Source: Arcicella sp034931005 | Lineage (GTDB): Bacteria > Bacteroidota > Bacteroidia > Cytophagales > Spirosomataceae | Direction of reading: 5' to 3' | DNA: 64,000 bases | NCBI RefSeq assembly: GCF_034931005.1 | Contig: NZ_JAYGIN010000005.1 | Span: 1 to 64,000 of the forward strand | Shown here: positions 43,047 through 51,519 of the stretch, in pieces | Numbering within the stretch: the stretch's first letter is position 1 | Layout of the letters: the number at the start of each line of letters is the position of its first letter | Made by a program: the position numbers and the translations under genes | Notes under the pieces: model-generated | The model's database searches: none | What the model was told of the DNA's origin: nothing | Seen by the model: the letters and a program-made list of their open reading frames with translations, nothing else

Positions 43047-43403
43047 TTACGATAAATAATTGAGCTGAACTTCAAAGTCCAGTTTTTTTCTTCGAGAGGT
43101 TGTTGCCTTTACATTTCCTGTTAAATATACCTCTCCCAAATCAGCATTATAATTTTTCAAATGGGCGTAGTTAATTAAAAATGTTCTATGAATTCTGTAA
43201 AAATTATGATTCGTTAATAAATCTTCGAAAAGTTTAAGTGTTTTTGGTACTACGAGTTTTTTGCCGTTGCATAAATACAGGCAGGTGTAGTTTTTGTGTG
43301 CTTCTAATAAAACAAGATCAGCAATTGAAATTTTAGTTTTTTCTTTATAAAGCAACAACTGATTATTCTTCACAAATACGACAGGGAAAATTGAAGAATT
43401 CAT
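43047..43403 (-). CDS. Stand-alone LytTR-type DNA-binding protein
   Basis: ATG at 43403 gives 118 residues. Almost all of it is a LytTR domain: ISIADLVLLEAHKNYTCLYL, then KTLKLFEDLLTNHNFYRIHRTFLINYAHLKNYNA and a C-terminal KATTSRRKKLDFEVQL. The receiver domain usual in LytR/AgrA regulators is missing, so it cannot be phosphorylated itself. Upstream partners would be a sensor with a separate receiver; none is adjacent. It diverges from the LuxR-like gene at 43547. Confidence 0.87.
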   Translation of the reverse strand: MNSSIFPVVFVKNNQLLLYKEKTKISIADLVLLEAHKNYTCLYLCNGKKLVVPKTLKLFEDLLTNHNFYRIHRTFLINYAHLKNYNADLGEVYLTGNVKATTSRRKKLDFEVQLNYLS

Positions 43404-43546
43404 AGTTTTTTGAGGTTTAAAACTGTTTATCAAACAGCGAATATTAAAGATGTTTTAGCCATTAATATTCTACAAATTTGTAACTTTAAAAATCATAAAA
43501 ATACCTCTCTTGGAGAGGTAATAATTCTAACATTGAAAATTGACCT

Positions 43547-44374
43547 ATGAAAGTAAAAAAAACACAACTTGAAGAATTTAAAAGTTTAAAAGAGTTTACC
43601 AAAAAACAGTTTTTAGAAAATCAAAGTGAAGACCTTTTGGTTAGTGAAAAAGAGCAACAAGATGAATTGATGATGCTCACAACGGGCTTACGATATGAGC
43701 AGTTTTTCTTTATCGTCAATGTCTCCGATTTTAGTATTGTTTATGCCAAAGGCTTGGAAGAAATTGGCTATCATTCAGACAATTTTGATATGATACAGTA
43801 CGTACAAGCCATTCCGTCTCCAGGAATTTTACAATTAATGTCTTTGATGTGGAGGAAAATTTTTGAATTTAATATGGAAGCCAAAACGCTGTTAGCCTTC
43901 CTAAAACCCAAATTTATTGTACAACTTCCCTTCAAAAATTCACAAGGAGAATTGATGCTCGTGAAGCGAACAATTTCTCCTTTTCAGTTTACCAGTGACG
44001 GTAAATTGTTGCAGTATCTTTCTGAATTTACGGTCATCAAAAAGGGATTTAATAATGAAGCACCCGAACCACGATTTACGGATATTCCCCCTGATTTAGT
44101 GGACAAATACAATGTGTTTATTAATAGGGCGTTTATTTGGGAAAACTCTCCATTCTCTCCCAAAGAGATGATTATTTTACAAGCATACGCCAGCGATACC
44201 GAGAATAAGTCTTTGGATGAATTTGCGAAAGTTACAGAGGTAACAGCTTCAACCTTAAAGTTTTATAACAAAGAAATTATCAACAAAGCAAAAGAATACT
44301 TTGGTGAGCATTATACTTTTAGCACTGCTAAAGAAGTTGCTCATTTCTTAAATCGTTGTGGTGTACTCAATTAG
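43547..44374 (+). CDS. LuxR-like regulator with PAS-like N-terminal domain
   Basis: The 275-residue protein has an N-terminal region (about 45-170) that reads like a PAS-type sensor (FFFIVNVSDFSIVYAKGLEEIGYHSD), and a C-terminal helix-turn-helix of the LuxR class (about 205-270: FSPKEMIILQAYASDTENKSLDEFAKVTEVTASTLKFYNKEI... split here around residue 225). The HTH is divergent, so its class is less certain. It diverges from the LytTR gene and its 3' end overlaps the next, convergent gene by 8 nt. Probably a transcriptional regulator with an unknown signal. Confidence 0.65.
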   Translation: MKVKKTQLEEFKSLKEFTKKQFLENQSEDLLVSEKEQQDELMMLTTGLRYEQFFFIVNVSDFSIVYAKGLEEIGYHSDNFDMIQYVQAIPSPGILQLMSLMWRKIFEFNMEAKTLLAFLKPKFIVQLPFKNSQGELMLVKRTISPFQFTSDGKLLQYLSEFTVIKKGFNNEAPEPRFTDIPPDLVDKYNVFINRAFIWENSPFSPKEMIILQAYASDTENKSLDEFAKVTEVTASTLKFYNKEIINKAKEYFGEHYTFSTAKEVAHFLNRCGVLN

Positions 44375-44993
44375 ATTTTTGTGCTTTTTTAAATAATTTC
44401 AGAAAAGAATACTGAAGAACTACTGAAATGGCTCGAAGGATAAATTCATTGGTTGGGCAATAATAAAGCATCACCAATCCTTTTGAATGCCCAGTAATTT
44501 TTAAAGATTTATTTATGACAGTTTTGAGAATAATATGAGGCATTAATTTCATTTGCATTAATTGAATTTTCTTCTCGAAGCTACCTCCTAAAATGCCTTT
44601 TTTATGCCAAAATTTGGCAAATTTGTAGGTTTTTGATAATACCTCAACATAAAATAGCACTCGGTACATGGGTGCTATTTTTTTGTCTAAGAAAATGCAA
44701 CAAATTTCCATCAAATGAGACTCTTCAAGGTCTTCAATATCCAATAATAATTCAATCTCCTCATCGGTTTTAATGATTGAAAAATACCTTAAAGGCTTCA
44801 TTTTTCCGTCATTGATGATAAATCCGCCGACTAAATTTTCTCTGAAATAGTATAAAATTGAATGACAACCTAAAATGTATTCCTCCGATACAGGAAGTAA
44901 TCCAACTTTTTCATAAGTTTCTTTGTAAAGTTTTGCATAGTGGTTTGTATTGGCGGTAACTTTTCGCCAATGGGGTAATAAAGTTTTTTTCAT
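44367..44993 (-). CDS. Hypothetical protein, 208 residues
   Basis: I do not recognise a family. The protein begins MKKTLLPHWRKVTANTNHYAKLYK, is basic and predicted globular without a signal peptide; FYVEVLSKTYKFAKFWHKKG and the hydrophobic LVMLYYCP region suggest a mixed alpha/beta fold, somewhat like acyltransferase-type (GNAT) proteins, but no motif confirms it. It overlaps the LuxR-like gene by 8 nt tail to tail. Confidence 0.55.
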   Translation of the reverse strand: MKKTLLPHWRKVTANTNHYAKLYKETYEKVGLLPVSEEYILGCHSILYYFRENLVGGFIINDGKMKPLRYFSIIKTDEEIELLLDIEDLEESHLMEICCIFLDKKIAPMYRVLFYVEVLSKTYKFAKFWHKKGILGGSFEKKIQLMQMKLMPHIILKTVINKSLKITGHSKGLVMLYYCPTNEFILRAISVVLQYSFLKLFKKAQKSN

Positions 44994-45024
44994 TAGTGGT
45001 GTGATGAATGAATCCGAAATCTTA

Positions 45025-45185
45025 GAAGCTGTTTAGGTTAATTTTTTGAACGTGAAAATGATAAGTTTTTGAGTAAAAATCATTCATAAAATTTAAGCAT
45101 AACAGCGTTACGTTTCAATTTTATGAATGATTTGTAGCCTAAAAATTACTTTTTTTAACTCGAATAAATTAACCTAAACAGCTTC
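45025..45185. mobile_element. MITE-like element with TTA duplication at a gene's 3' end
   Basis: The 161-bp element has perfect 19-bp terminal inverted repeats GAAGCTGTTTAGGTTAATT / complement and an inner stem ATTCATAAAATT facing its complement. It is flanked by TTA (45022-45024 and 45186-45188). The right TTA is, on the minus strand, the TAA stop of the LysM gene. Different ends but the same target duplication as 24666-24779. Confidence 0.88.
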
Positions 45186-46283
45186 TTATTTTAGAAAGCT
45201 AAAGCCACTATTTAAGATTTTCAAAACTCTTTGTTTTTTCCAAGCTTCAATATCGTTTTGTGCTACCATTTCAACAACTCTTTTTTCATTAATTTTTGAT
45301 AAATCTTTAATGCCTGATTCTGCCACAACTTGTTCAATAGCTTTTTTCAGCACAATTAATGAACCTCCTAATCCACGATTTACACATAAATCTACCCTTA
45401 ATGCAAAACCTCCCTGTGTTTTAAGTATTTGATTTAGAGCAATATTTACGCCATTAATTACAATCATTTGGGTAGGAGAGAGGGCTTTTAATACATATTC
45501 CTCCAAGGCAATTTCTACTTGCGAACGAATCATACTTCGTCTGAATCCGCTGGCAATAAATGCCGTAGTTAATGGTAAATTATTGGCGATTTCCAAATAG
45601 GCAGCGTCTCCTTCTTTTATACCAGTGGTGGTTTCAACTTGAAAAAGTGGCACCTTATAGTTTTGAACATTCATACCATATTTCCCGAAACAATCATTAA
45701 AGGCATATTCATCTTTGGTTTTGAATCTTTGTAAAACCCTCGTTAGCATCGAACCACTTGCTAATCCTCCTGTAAATTGAATAAAACCGAAGGAGAAAAT
45801 GGCTCTGTCATAACTATTTACGGCATCGAAACACCCTTCATTTTTGGCAATGTAATGAAGCAAATCAATGTAAAATGTTTGTTGACATAAATCTGAAAAT
45901 AATGGAATATTGGTCTGAAAAAGAGATAATCCTGAATAACTGACTCCTTTGGGATTTGCTATATTGGGAGATGGATAATTATCCCGCATCATGCCAGTAT
46001 TTACATTTCCAGTAGGAGTAGGATACGTCAAAACATAGTTATTGTAAGTGCCTTTATTCTCTTTTTTTACCAGAAAAACATTTCTCAGGGTAAAAACTGT
46101 ATTATGAGTAGGTACAGGTTTTGGGGTGGTCGTGACAGGGGTAGGCAAATCAATTTTAATAACTTGTCCAATAAATAAATTATTAGATTTTAAGCCATTA
46201 ATTTTTATTAATTGGTCAACATTGGTACTGTATTTTTTGGCGATACTAAACAAAGTTTCTTTAGCTTGTACGGTATGTGTCAT
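45186..46283 (-). CDS. LysM protein with lysozyme-like domain, no signal peptide
   Basis: The 365-residue protein begins directly with a LysM domain (MTHTVQAKETLFSIAKKYSTNVDQLIKING, to residue ~46), a Pro/Thr linker (about 47-60) and a large C-terminal domain (about 65-365). Its HYIAKNEGCFDAVNSYDRAIFSFGFIQFTGG stretch (split here near residue 153) resembles lysozyme-like or phage-lysin catalytic regions, with Glu in NEG as a candidate acid. No signal peptide or membrane segment exists, so it either acts in the cytosol, waits for cell lysis, or leaves through a special route. Its stop codon is formed by a transposon-type TTA duplication. Confidence 0.72.
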   Translation of the reverse strand: MTHTVQAKETLFSIAKKYSTNVDQLIKINGLKSNNLFIGQVIKIDLPTPVTTTPKPVPTHNTVFTLRNVFLVKKENKGTYNNYVLTYPTPTGNVNTGMMRDNYPSPNIANPKGVSYSGLSLFQTNIPLFSDLCQQTFYIDLLHYIAKNEGCFDAVNSYDRAIFSFGFIQFTGGLASGSMLTRVLQRFKTKDEYAFNDCFGKYGMNVQNYKVPLFQVETTTGIKEGDAAYLEIANNLPLTTAFIASGFRRSMIRSQVEIALEEYVLKALSPTQMIVINGVNIALNQILKTQGGFALRVDLCVNRGLGGSLIVLKKAIEQVVAESGIKDLSKINEKRVVEMVAQNDIEAWKKQRVLKILNSGFSFLK

Positions 46284-46783
46284 CGAATGAATTTTGCTTG
46301 AATATTGGTTCTAAAAAAATAAAATGGTGGTTCAGAATATAATGTAGCCTATTTTTAAATTTTCAAATTTGAAATAAAATTAATTTTTTTTTATCCTTAA
46401 AAAAATCGAAAAAAATCAGAATTATCAAATTTACACAATGAAGGAATGTTTTTTCTGAAAAAAGTTAAATTTTGTTTGTCTGAATAAATTAACCTTCGTA
46501 ATCTTATGTACTTGAATATCAGTATGTTCAATATTGATTCCTTTATTTGCTCTGAATTGAGAAAGAAGAATAATGAAAATTTATACCGTAACGTACTTTT
46601 AATAGACAACGAAATAATTGAAGAGTATTCTTCAAAAAAGATAAACAAAGTAAGGATTATAGAAAAAGGGCTTCTCATTGGGAAGCTTCTTTTTTTGCCC
46701 AAATTGTCAGGTTTAGCACTGATTAAAATCATCATTATCAATTTGGCGAAGTCTTAAATTTGGGAATAAATACATCCCCAAAT
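46284..46783. other. Intergenic region upstream of hemN with a terminator-like hairpin
   Basis: About 500 bp, very A/T-rich. A hairpin GGGCTTC/GAAGCTT with a U run lies at 46667-46695. Two overlapping open frames on opposite strands (46506-46757 plus, 46397-46741 minus) have no recognisable domain, and the plus one runs through the hairpin. A complementary pair GCCCAAATTG / CAATTTGGC is found at 46696-46746. Confidence 0.5.
46667..46697 (+). terminator. Possible terminator before hemN
   Basis: GGCTTC pairs with GAAGCT, with wobble pairs extending the stem, then seven T. No clear upstream gene ends here, so it may end a small RNA or attenuate the hemN transcript. Confidence 0.4.
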
Positions 46784-48145
46784 ATGAATCCACTCATCTC
46801 AAAATATAATGTAGCAGGGCCACGATATACCAGCTATCCAACAGTACCTTATTGGCAGTCAGATACATATAGCAATTCTTCATGGTTATCTTCGCTAAAT
46901 TTAACTTTTCAAGCCAGTAATAATTTCACAGGGATAAGTTTGTACATTCATCTGCCTTATTGTGAAAGTCTCTGTACTTTTTGTGGTTGTAATAAACGCA
47001 TTACCAAAAATCACGAAGTTGAGAAACCTTACATTCAGGCGGTTTTGAAAGAATGGCAGTTATACTTAAACCATTTTACAGAAAAACCTCGAATCTCAGA
47101 AATCCATTTAGGCGGTGGAACTCCCAGTTTTTTCAAACCCGAAATGCTTAAAATGCTGATTGAAGGTATTTTAGATTTTGCTATTTTACACGATAACATA
47201 GAATTTAGTTTTGAAGGTCATCCCGCAAATACTTCATCTAAACACCTCCAAACTTTGTATGATTTAGGTTTTAGAAGAGTCAGTTTTGGTGTTCAAGATT
47301 ATGACCCAATTGTTCAAAAAGCCATACATAGAATTCAAAGTTTGGATAGTGTTCAACGAGTGACTAATTGGAGTAAACAGATTGGTTATGAATCTGTTAG
47401 TCATGATTTGGTTTTTGGTTTGCCTTTCCAAACAAAAAATTCTATGATTGATACCATTCACAAAACATTGGCTCTTCAGCCAGACCGTATCGCTTTTTAT
47501 TCCTACGCTCATGTGCCTTGGTTGAAAGGCAACGGGCAACGTGGTTTTAAAGATGCTGATTTGCCTTCTGCCGAATTAAAACGTGAATTGTATGAAATTG
47601 GAAGAGATTTATTTGAAAAGAATGGATATGTTGAAATCGGAATGGATCATTTTGCTTTAGCACATGATTCTATGTTTAAGGCAATGCAAAATCAAACACT
47701 TCATCGGAATTTTATGGGCTATACAACTACTCAAACGAAAGTTGTATTAGGTTTGGGTGTTTCCTCAATCAGCGATTCTTGGAGTGGTTTTTCTCAAAAC
47801 GTGAAAGATATTGATGAATATCTGGAAATGCTTGAAAATAACCAATTACCACTTTTACGTGGACATATTCTCACAGAGGAGGATTTGGTCGTACGTCAGC
47901 AGATTTTAGATATTATGTGCCAATTTAAAACTTCTTGGCAAACTGATGATTTTACTGATGAAGAAAGAGCGAATTTATTTGTAAAGTTGGAAGGCTTTAA
48001 ACAAGATGGATTGTTAAGCTTTGATGAAAACTCATTGATAGTTCAGGAGGCAGGAAAACCATTTATTCGAAATATTTGTATGGCTTTTGATAAAAGAATG
48101 TTACGTGAACAAATTGTTGGGAAATTATTTTCGCAGACGGTTTAG
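46784..48145 (+). CDS. hemN: Oxygen-independent coproporphyrinogen III oxidase (HemN)
   Basis: HemN is a radical-SAM enzyme that decarboxylates two propionates of coproporphyrinogen III to make protoporphyrinogen IX for heme without oxygen. The ATG at 46784 starts MNPLISKYNVAGPRYTSYPT, typical of true HemN; 453 residues is full length. The [4Fe-4S] motif CESLCTFC uses Cys60, Cys64 and Cys67 (CxxxCxxC), followed by GCNKRI, and EIHLGGGTPSFF for SAM binding. The GPRYTSYPT start and the QDYDP segment separate it from HemW. It stands alone. Confidence 0.95.
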   Translation: MNPLISKYNVAGPRYTSYPTVPYWQSDTYSNSSWLSSLNLTFQASNNFTGISLYIHLPYCESLCTFCGCNKRITKNHEVEKPYIQAVLKEWQLYLNHFTEKPRISEIHLGGGTPSFFKPEMLKMLIEGILDFAILHDNIEFSFEGHPANTSSKHLQTLYDLGFRRVSFGVQDYDPIVQKAIHRIQSLDSVQRVTNWSKQIGYESVSHDLVFGLPFQTKNSMIDTIHKTLALQPDRIAFYSYAHVPWLKGNGQRGFKDADLPSAELKRELYEIGRDLFEKNGYVEIGMDHFALAHDSMFKAMQNQTLHRNFMGYTTTQTKVVLGLGVSSISDSWSGFSQNVKDIDEYLEMLENNQLPLLRGHILTEEDLVVRQQILDIMCQFKTSWQTDDFTDEERANLFVKLEGFKQDGLLSFDENSLIVQEAGKPFIRNICMAFDKRMLREQIVGKLFSQTV

Positions 48146-48300
48146 TTTTACTTTCGGGAAGTTGGACGGTAAATACCCTAATTTTCATCGTTATTTTGAA
48201 GTGCCACAATAGAATTTTCCCAATTAACTTGAGCAATATTATCAAAAATATTACCTGAAATTTCATTTTGGCGTATTTTAGCGTAAAAACTATTTACTAA

Positions 48301-48493
48301 TTGATGTTACGCACACATTAAGGTTAAGCATCTCCGATGCTAAGACTACCATTTTTGCATTTTCTACAAAGGTTGTACTTCTCCGAAGTAGTATCGATAT
48401 AATTACTTCAGAGAAGTATAACCTTTGTAGAAAGAAAAGTAGAGGTCAAAATAGCATCGGAGATGCTCAACCTTAAATCTTGCGTAACATCAG
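48301..48493. mobile_element. Palindromic element with 7-8 bp flanking duplication
   Basis: The ends are TGATGTTACGCA on the left and its complement on the right. Next to them are AAGCATCTCCGATGCT and its complement, and the inner CTACAAAGGTT and CTTCTC stems. The flanks show TTACTAA (48294-48300 and 48494-48500), with one further matching T possible. The whole 190-bp unit can fold into one long hairpin. It is unrelated in sequence to the other element families. Confidence 0.75.
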
Positions 48494-48550
48494 TTACTAA
48501 TAATTCTATATCTTGATGATTTTCGACGTCCTTTTTCATAATTTCAAAAA

Positions 48551-49363
48551 TTATTTTACAATCAATTTTCCTAATTTATGATAGAATGGCGTTTTACTTT
48601 GTTGATTTTTGGGCTGGTATTTCCCTTGAACAATCGGAAAATACATCACTCTGCGTCTTGATTTTTCACCTGTAAAAGGGCAAACTTCTACTCTATGCCA
48701 CAAGTCACCATCATGAACGGTCAAATCTCCTGCTTCGATATTTAAGCCAACTTCTTTCTCGTCTGGTTTGTGGTCGATGAACTGTTTTTTCAAGAACAAA
48801 ACTTTTATTTTGCTTAGTTTGTGTGTGCCTGGAAGAACACGCAACCCGCCATTTTCCATCGGACAATCATCTAAATGCGTTCCGACATTGAGCATTTTTA
48901 ATATTTTTTGTCCTAAAAACAAATCTCTCGGGCTATCTGTATGCCAGCCCATTTGAGAGAATTTGCTATTATCGGCATTCACATAATGATTAAAAACCAA
49001 GCCATCCTTTTCGTCTTCACCAATACGATTTTCGTTATCTGGAATTAACGCTAAAAGTGCTTTTAAGCGTGGGTCTTGTAAATATTCATGTAAAGTGCCA
49101 CTGTGTTGTGACAAAAAGCATAAACGTTGAATCATTGGATTCCCCTTTTCGTCTTTTCCGAATTTTAAAGGAATGCCATTCATTTTGTCAATTCCAGCGG
49201 TTAGCCACTCTTTTTCAACACGTTGAGCTTCCTTTTTGAAACTTTCAACAACCTCTTTTGAAATGAAATTTTTGAAGTGTATGAAGCCGTGTTGATTGAA
49301 AAAATCTTTTTGTTCCTGTGTTAATTTTTCGGTTAGAATGAATGTTTTTGTGTTGATTTCCAT
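48551..49363 (-). CDS. Phytanoyl-CoA dioxygenase (PhyH) family protein
   Basis: The 270-residue protein is a likely Fe(II)/2-oxoglutarate-dependent hydroxylase. The iron-binding facial triad is visible: His and Asp in GWHTDSPRD (about 139-147) and a distal His in DLTVHDGDLWHRVEV (about 215-228); an Arg in SRRRVMYF is the probable 2-oxoglutarate anchor. LPGTHKLSK is typical of the PhyH family. The substrate may be a fatty acid, lipid or a natural product. It lies 9 nt after the desaturase gene stop, and the pair is probably one operon with the desaturase first. Confidence 0.88.
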   Translation of the reverse strand: MEINTKTFILTEKLTQEQKDFFNQHGFIHFKNFISKEVVESFKKEAQRVEKEWLTAGIDKMNGIPLKFGKDEKGNPMIQRLCFLSQHSGTLHEYLQDPRLKALLALIPDNENRIGEDEKDGLVFNHYVNADNSKFSQMGWHTDSPRDLFLGQKILKMLNVGTHLDDCPMENGGLRVLPGTHKLSKIKVLFLKKQFIDHKPDEKEVGLNIEAGDLTVHDGDLWHRVEVCPFTGEKSRRRVMYFPIVQGKYQPKNQQSKTPFYHKLGKLIVK

Positions 49364-49372
49364 CTTATAATT

Positions 49373-50119
49373 TTACATATAATTTAAGTCATTATTTAAT
49401 TTTAGCTTGATGATATGAAGTGAATTCAAAAGCAGGATAATGGGGTAAGTGGGGTCAAATTCGTGCCATTTTATGCCAAAATTTGCTCTACCTCCTAATT
49501 TATGATGATTGTTGTGGTAAGATTCGCCCATCATCAAAAAATCGAAGGGCAATAAATTTTTAGCGGTATCATTTACTTTGAAATTGATATATCCGTATTT
49601 ATGGGCAAACCAATTGATAATCACACCGTGAACGGGACCCATTAAATAGTGAATTGGCAATAAGGCATATTCCCAAGCATGAGTTGCAAATTTCATATAA
49701 AACAAAGTGTATAAAACGCCCCAAGCAATTCTGACGAACCATTTATCGCCCAATTTTTCAACGATTTCATAATAGGGAACACCTTTCAAAAATTTAGGCT
49801 CAATGCCTGCTCTATCGTTCAAAACGGCATTGTAATAATCTTTCGTTTTCCACATCATCTGAAAAAGATTATCGGAATAACTGGGTGAATGTGGGTCTTT
49901 ATCTGTGTCTGCGTAAGCGTGATGTAAACGGTGCATAATTCCATACGCTTTTGGACTTAAAAACGATGAACCTTGGGTAACGAAAGTGAACCAATAAAAG
50001 AATTTTTCCCAATTTTTAGACATCGTAAACATCTGATGGGCAGCGTAGCGATGTAAAAAGAAGGTTTGTGAAAATAAGGATAAATACCAGTGGGCTAAAA
50101 AGAATATTAAAATTGCCAT
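49373..50119 (-). CDS. Acyl-CoA / acyl-lipid desaturase (delta-9 type)
   Basis: The 248-residue membrane enzyme has the three histidine boxes of stearoyl-CoA-type desaturases: HRYAAH (23-28), HRLHH (about 62-66) and HNNHH (about 203-207), plus several hydrophobic spans. It should insert a double bond into a fatty acyl chain. It is unrelated to the DEGS-like desaturase at 7012 in sequence type. The start codon at 50119 is preferred because of the membrane segment that follows. A PhyH gene follows in the same direction after 9 nt, suggesting a two-step lipid modification. Confidence 0.9.
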   Translation of the reverse strand: MAILIFFLAHWYLSLFSQTFFLHRYAAHQMFTMSKNWEKFFYWFTFVTQGSSFLSPKAYGIMHRLHHAYADTDKDPHSPSYSDNLFQMMWKTKDYYNAVLNDRAGIEPKFLKGVPYYEIVEKLGDKWFVRIAWGVLYTLFYMKFATHAWEYALLPIHYLMGPVHGVIINWFAHKYGYINFKVNDTAKNLLPFDFLMMGESYHNNHHKLGGRANFGIKWHEFDPTYPIILLLNSLHIIKLKLNNDLNYM

Positions 50120-50291
50120 AATTGTTTTTCTTACAAAATTAAGCAGATGGCAAAATTGGCGTTATGACAAAAATCAGGAATTTGAATGATGAACTATATT
50201 TATTTTATCTCGGTTGAATTATCATTATTCACGCAAAAAACTATACTTTTGGGTAAATAACAGATACAGCAAGCAAAAGAATTTTAATAAA

Positions 50292-51059
50292 ATGCTAATT
50301 ACAGAACTAAAACATTTAGAAATCAAATTCGAAACGGCGGATATATTACCTCCACCTTTTTCTCATCAAATATTATTAAGTTTAGATTTCCAAAATGACT
50401 TTATTGATACAAAATTTGAAATAGCTTATACCTACCGTGACGAACTTTCGGATGAGGAGATTTTAGATGAAGGTTTCACAGGAGAAGAAAACGTTGCATG
50501 GGCTGGAGAACTTTCAAATGCTTGGAAAGAACCGATTTTGAAATTGTTAACACAAATGCCCGAAAAGGCTAATCAAAAGGCAATTCAAGAAGAGCAGAAT
50601 TTTTTGGAGCTGGTCGTGAATGGAAAAACCTATGGCAACCCCAAAAATCAAGAAGAATGGGAGTATTTATTACAAGAGCTTTCTCAAGCAGTTTATGAAA
50701 CGTATGGTAAAGAACTACCCTTTGCTCTGACTTTCAAAAAAGTTGATTCAAATAAAAGTGTTTCTCTTTTTGAATTAAAACTTCATTATACCGACCGCCG
50801 AGTTGAGGCATCTACTGAAATAGAATCTTTAAGAAGAAGCCGCAGTATTTCTTGGGAAGAAGCCAATGATTTAATCGGACAAGTATTTATTGGTGATTTT
50901 CTAACCGACAAAGCCTCTAAAAACGAACCCAAATCAATCGGGAAATTTATCACTGTTGGAGATGGCTTATGGTACGAATTCACAAAGAGTTTAAAGAATC
51001 CAAACGGAAATAGAACCTATATTACCTCATTATATCAGCGTTTTGAAGAGTATTTTTAG
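50292..51059 (+). CDS. Hypothetical protein, 255 residues
   Basis: I do not recognise a family. ATG at 50292 gives MLITELKHLEIKFETADILPPPF; an upstream start adds 26 residues with no support. The protein is acidic and globular with alternating strands (QILLSLDFQNDFIDTKFEIAYTYRDE) and a WAGELSNAWKEPI segment; no signal peptide or membrane segment. It lies just before rpmI but reads through no shared signal. Confidence 0.65.
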   Translation: MLITELKHLEIKFETADILPPPFSHQILLSLDFQNDFIDTKFEIAYTYRDELSDEEILDEGFTGEENVAWAGELSNAWKEPILKLLTQMPEKANQKAIQEEQNFLELVVNGKTYGNPKNQEEWEYLLQELSQAVYETYGKELPFALTFKKVDSNKSVSLFELKLHYTDRRVEASTEIESLRRSRSISWEEANDLIGQVFIGDFLTDKASKNEPKSIGKFITVGDGLWYEFTKSLKNPNGNRTYITSLYQRFEEYF

Positions 51060-51147
51060 GATTCAAATAGCAGATATTCATTTTTTCCGTATCTTTGCAG
51101 ACTATTTTACAAATTTTATACTTTTTCATTTTTAAACGTTTAACAAA

Positions 51148-51342
51148 ATGCCAAAAATTAAAACCAAATCTGGAGCTAAAAAACGCTTCAAGGTTACAGG
51201 AACAGGCAAAATCAAGCGTAAACACGCTTACCATAGCCACATTCTTACTAAAAAATCTACAAAACGTAAGCGTAACTTAGTTCACGCAACGTTAGTAAGT
51301 TCAGCAGATATGGACAGAGTAACTTTAATGTTAGTTATGTAA
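51148..51342 (+). CDS. rpmI: 50S ribosomal protein L35
   Basis: The 64-residue basic protein MPKIKTKSGAKKRFKVTGTG is the standard N-terminus of bL35, a small protein of the large ribosomal subunit. Length and the KKSTKRKRNL segment match. A TATCTTTG at 51090-51097 may be its -7 box. It is followed after 177 nt by rplT, as expected, but infC, which commonly precedes it, is not here. Confidence 0.97.
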   Translation: MPKIKTKSGAKKRFKVTGTGKIKRKHAYHSHILTKKSTKRKRNLVHATLVSSADMDRVTLMLVM

Positions 51343-51519
51343 TATCTTTTCAGTGAACAGTAAACCATTAACAGTGAACAGTTTAAAATAGAATACATTT
51401 TTATTTTCTGATAACTGATAACTCATTACTGACAACTGATTTTAGTTATTGTTCAACCAGAAAATTGGCTTTTTAAGTGTTAAAATTTAACCGCCAAATT
51501 TCAAAAAACAAACAAAATT
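51343..51519. other. rpmI-rplT spacer with AACAGTGAACAGT repeats
   Basis: The 177-nt gap is longer than usual for rpmI-rplT. It contains short repeats AGTGAACAGTAAACC / AACAGTGAACAGT (51352-51385) and complementary-type TGATAACTGATAACTC / GACAACTGATTTT (51418-51442). They could form hairpins in the transcript; an L20-dependent autoregulation site may be here, but this is only inferred. Confidence 0.45.

Noticed and set aside
45186..46283. Prophage lysis cassette
   Set aside because: Only one LysM/lysozyme-like gene is present; no holin, tail, capsid, integrase or att site is seen.
46397..46757. Two overlapping opposite-strand ORFs before hemN
   Set aside because: Neither has a domain, a plausible ribosome site or good composition; the plus frame passes through a terminator-like hairpin.
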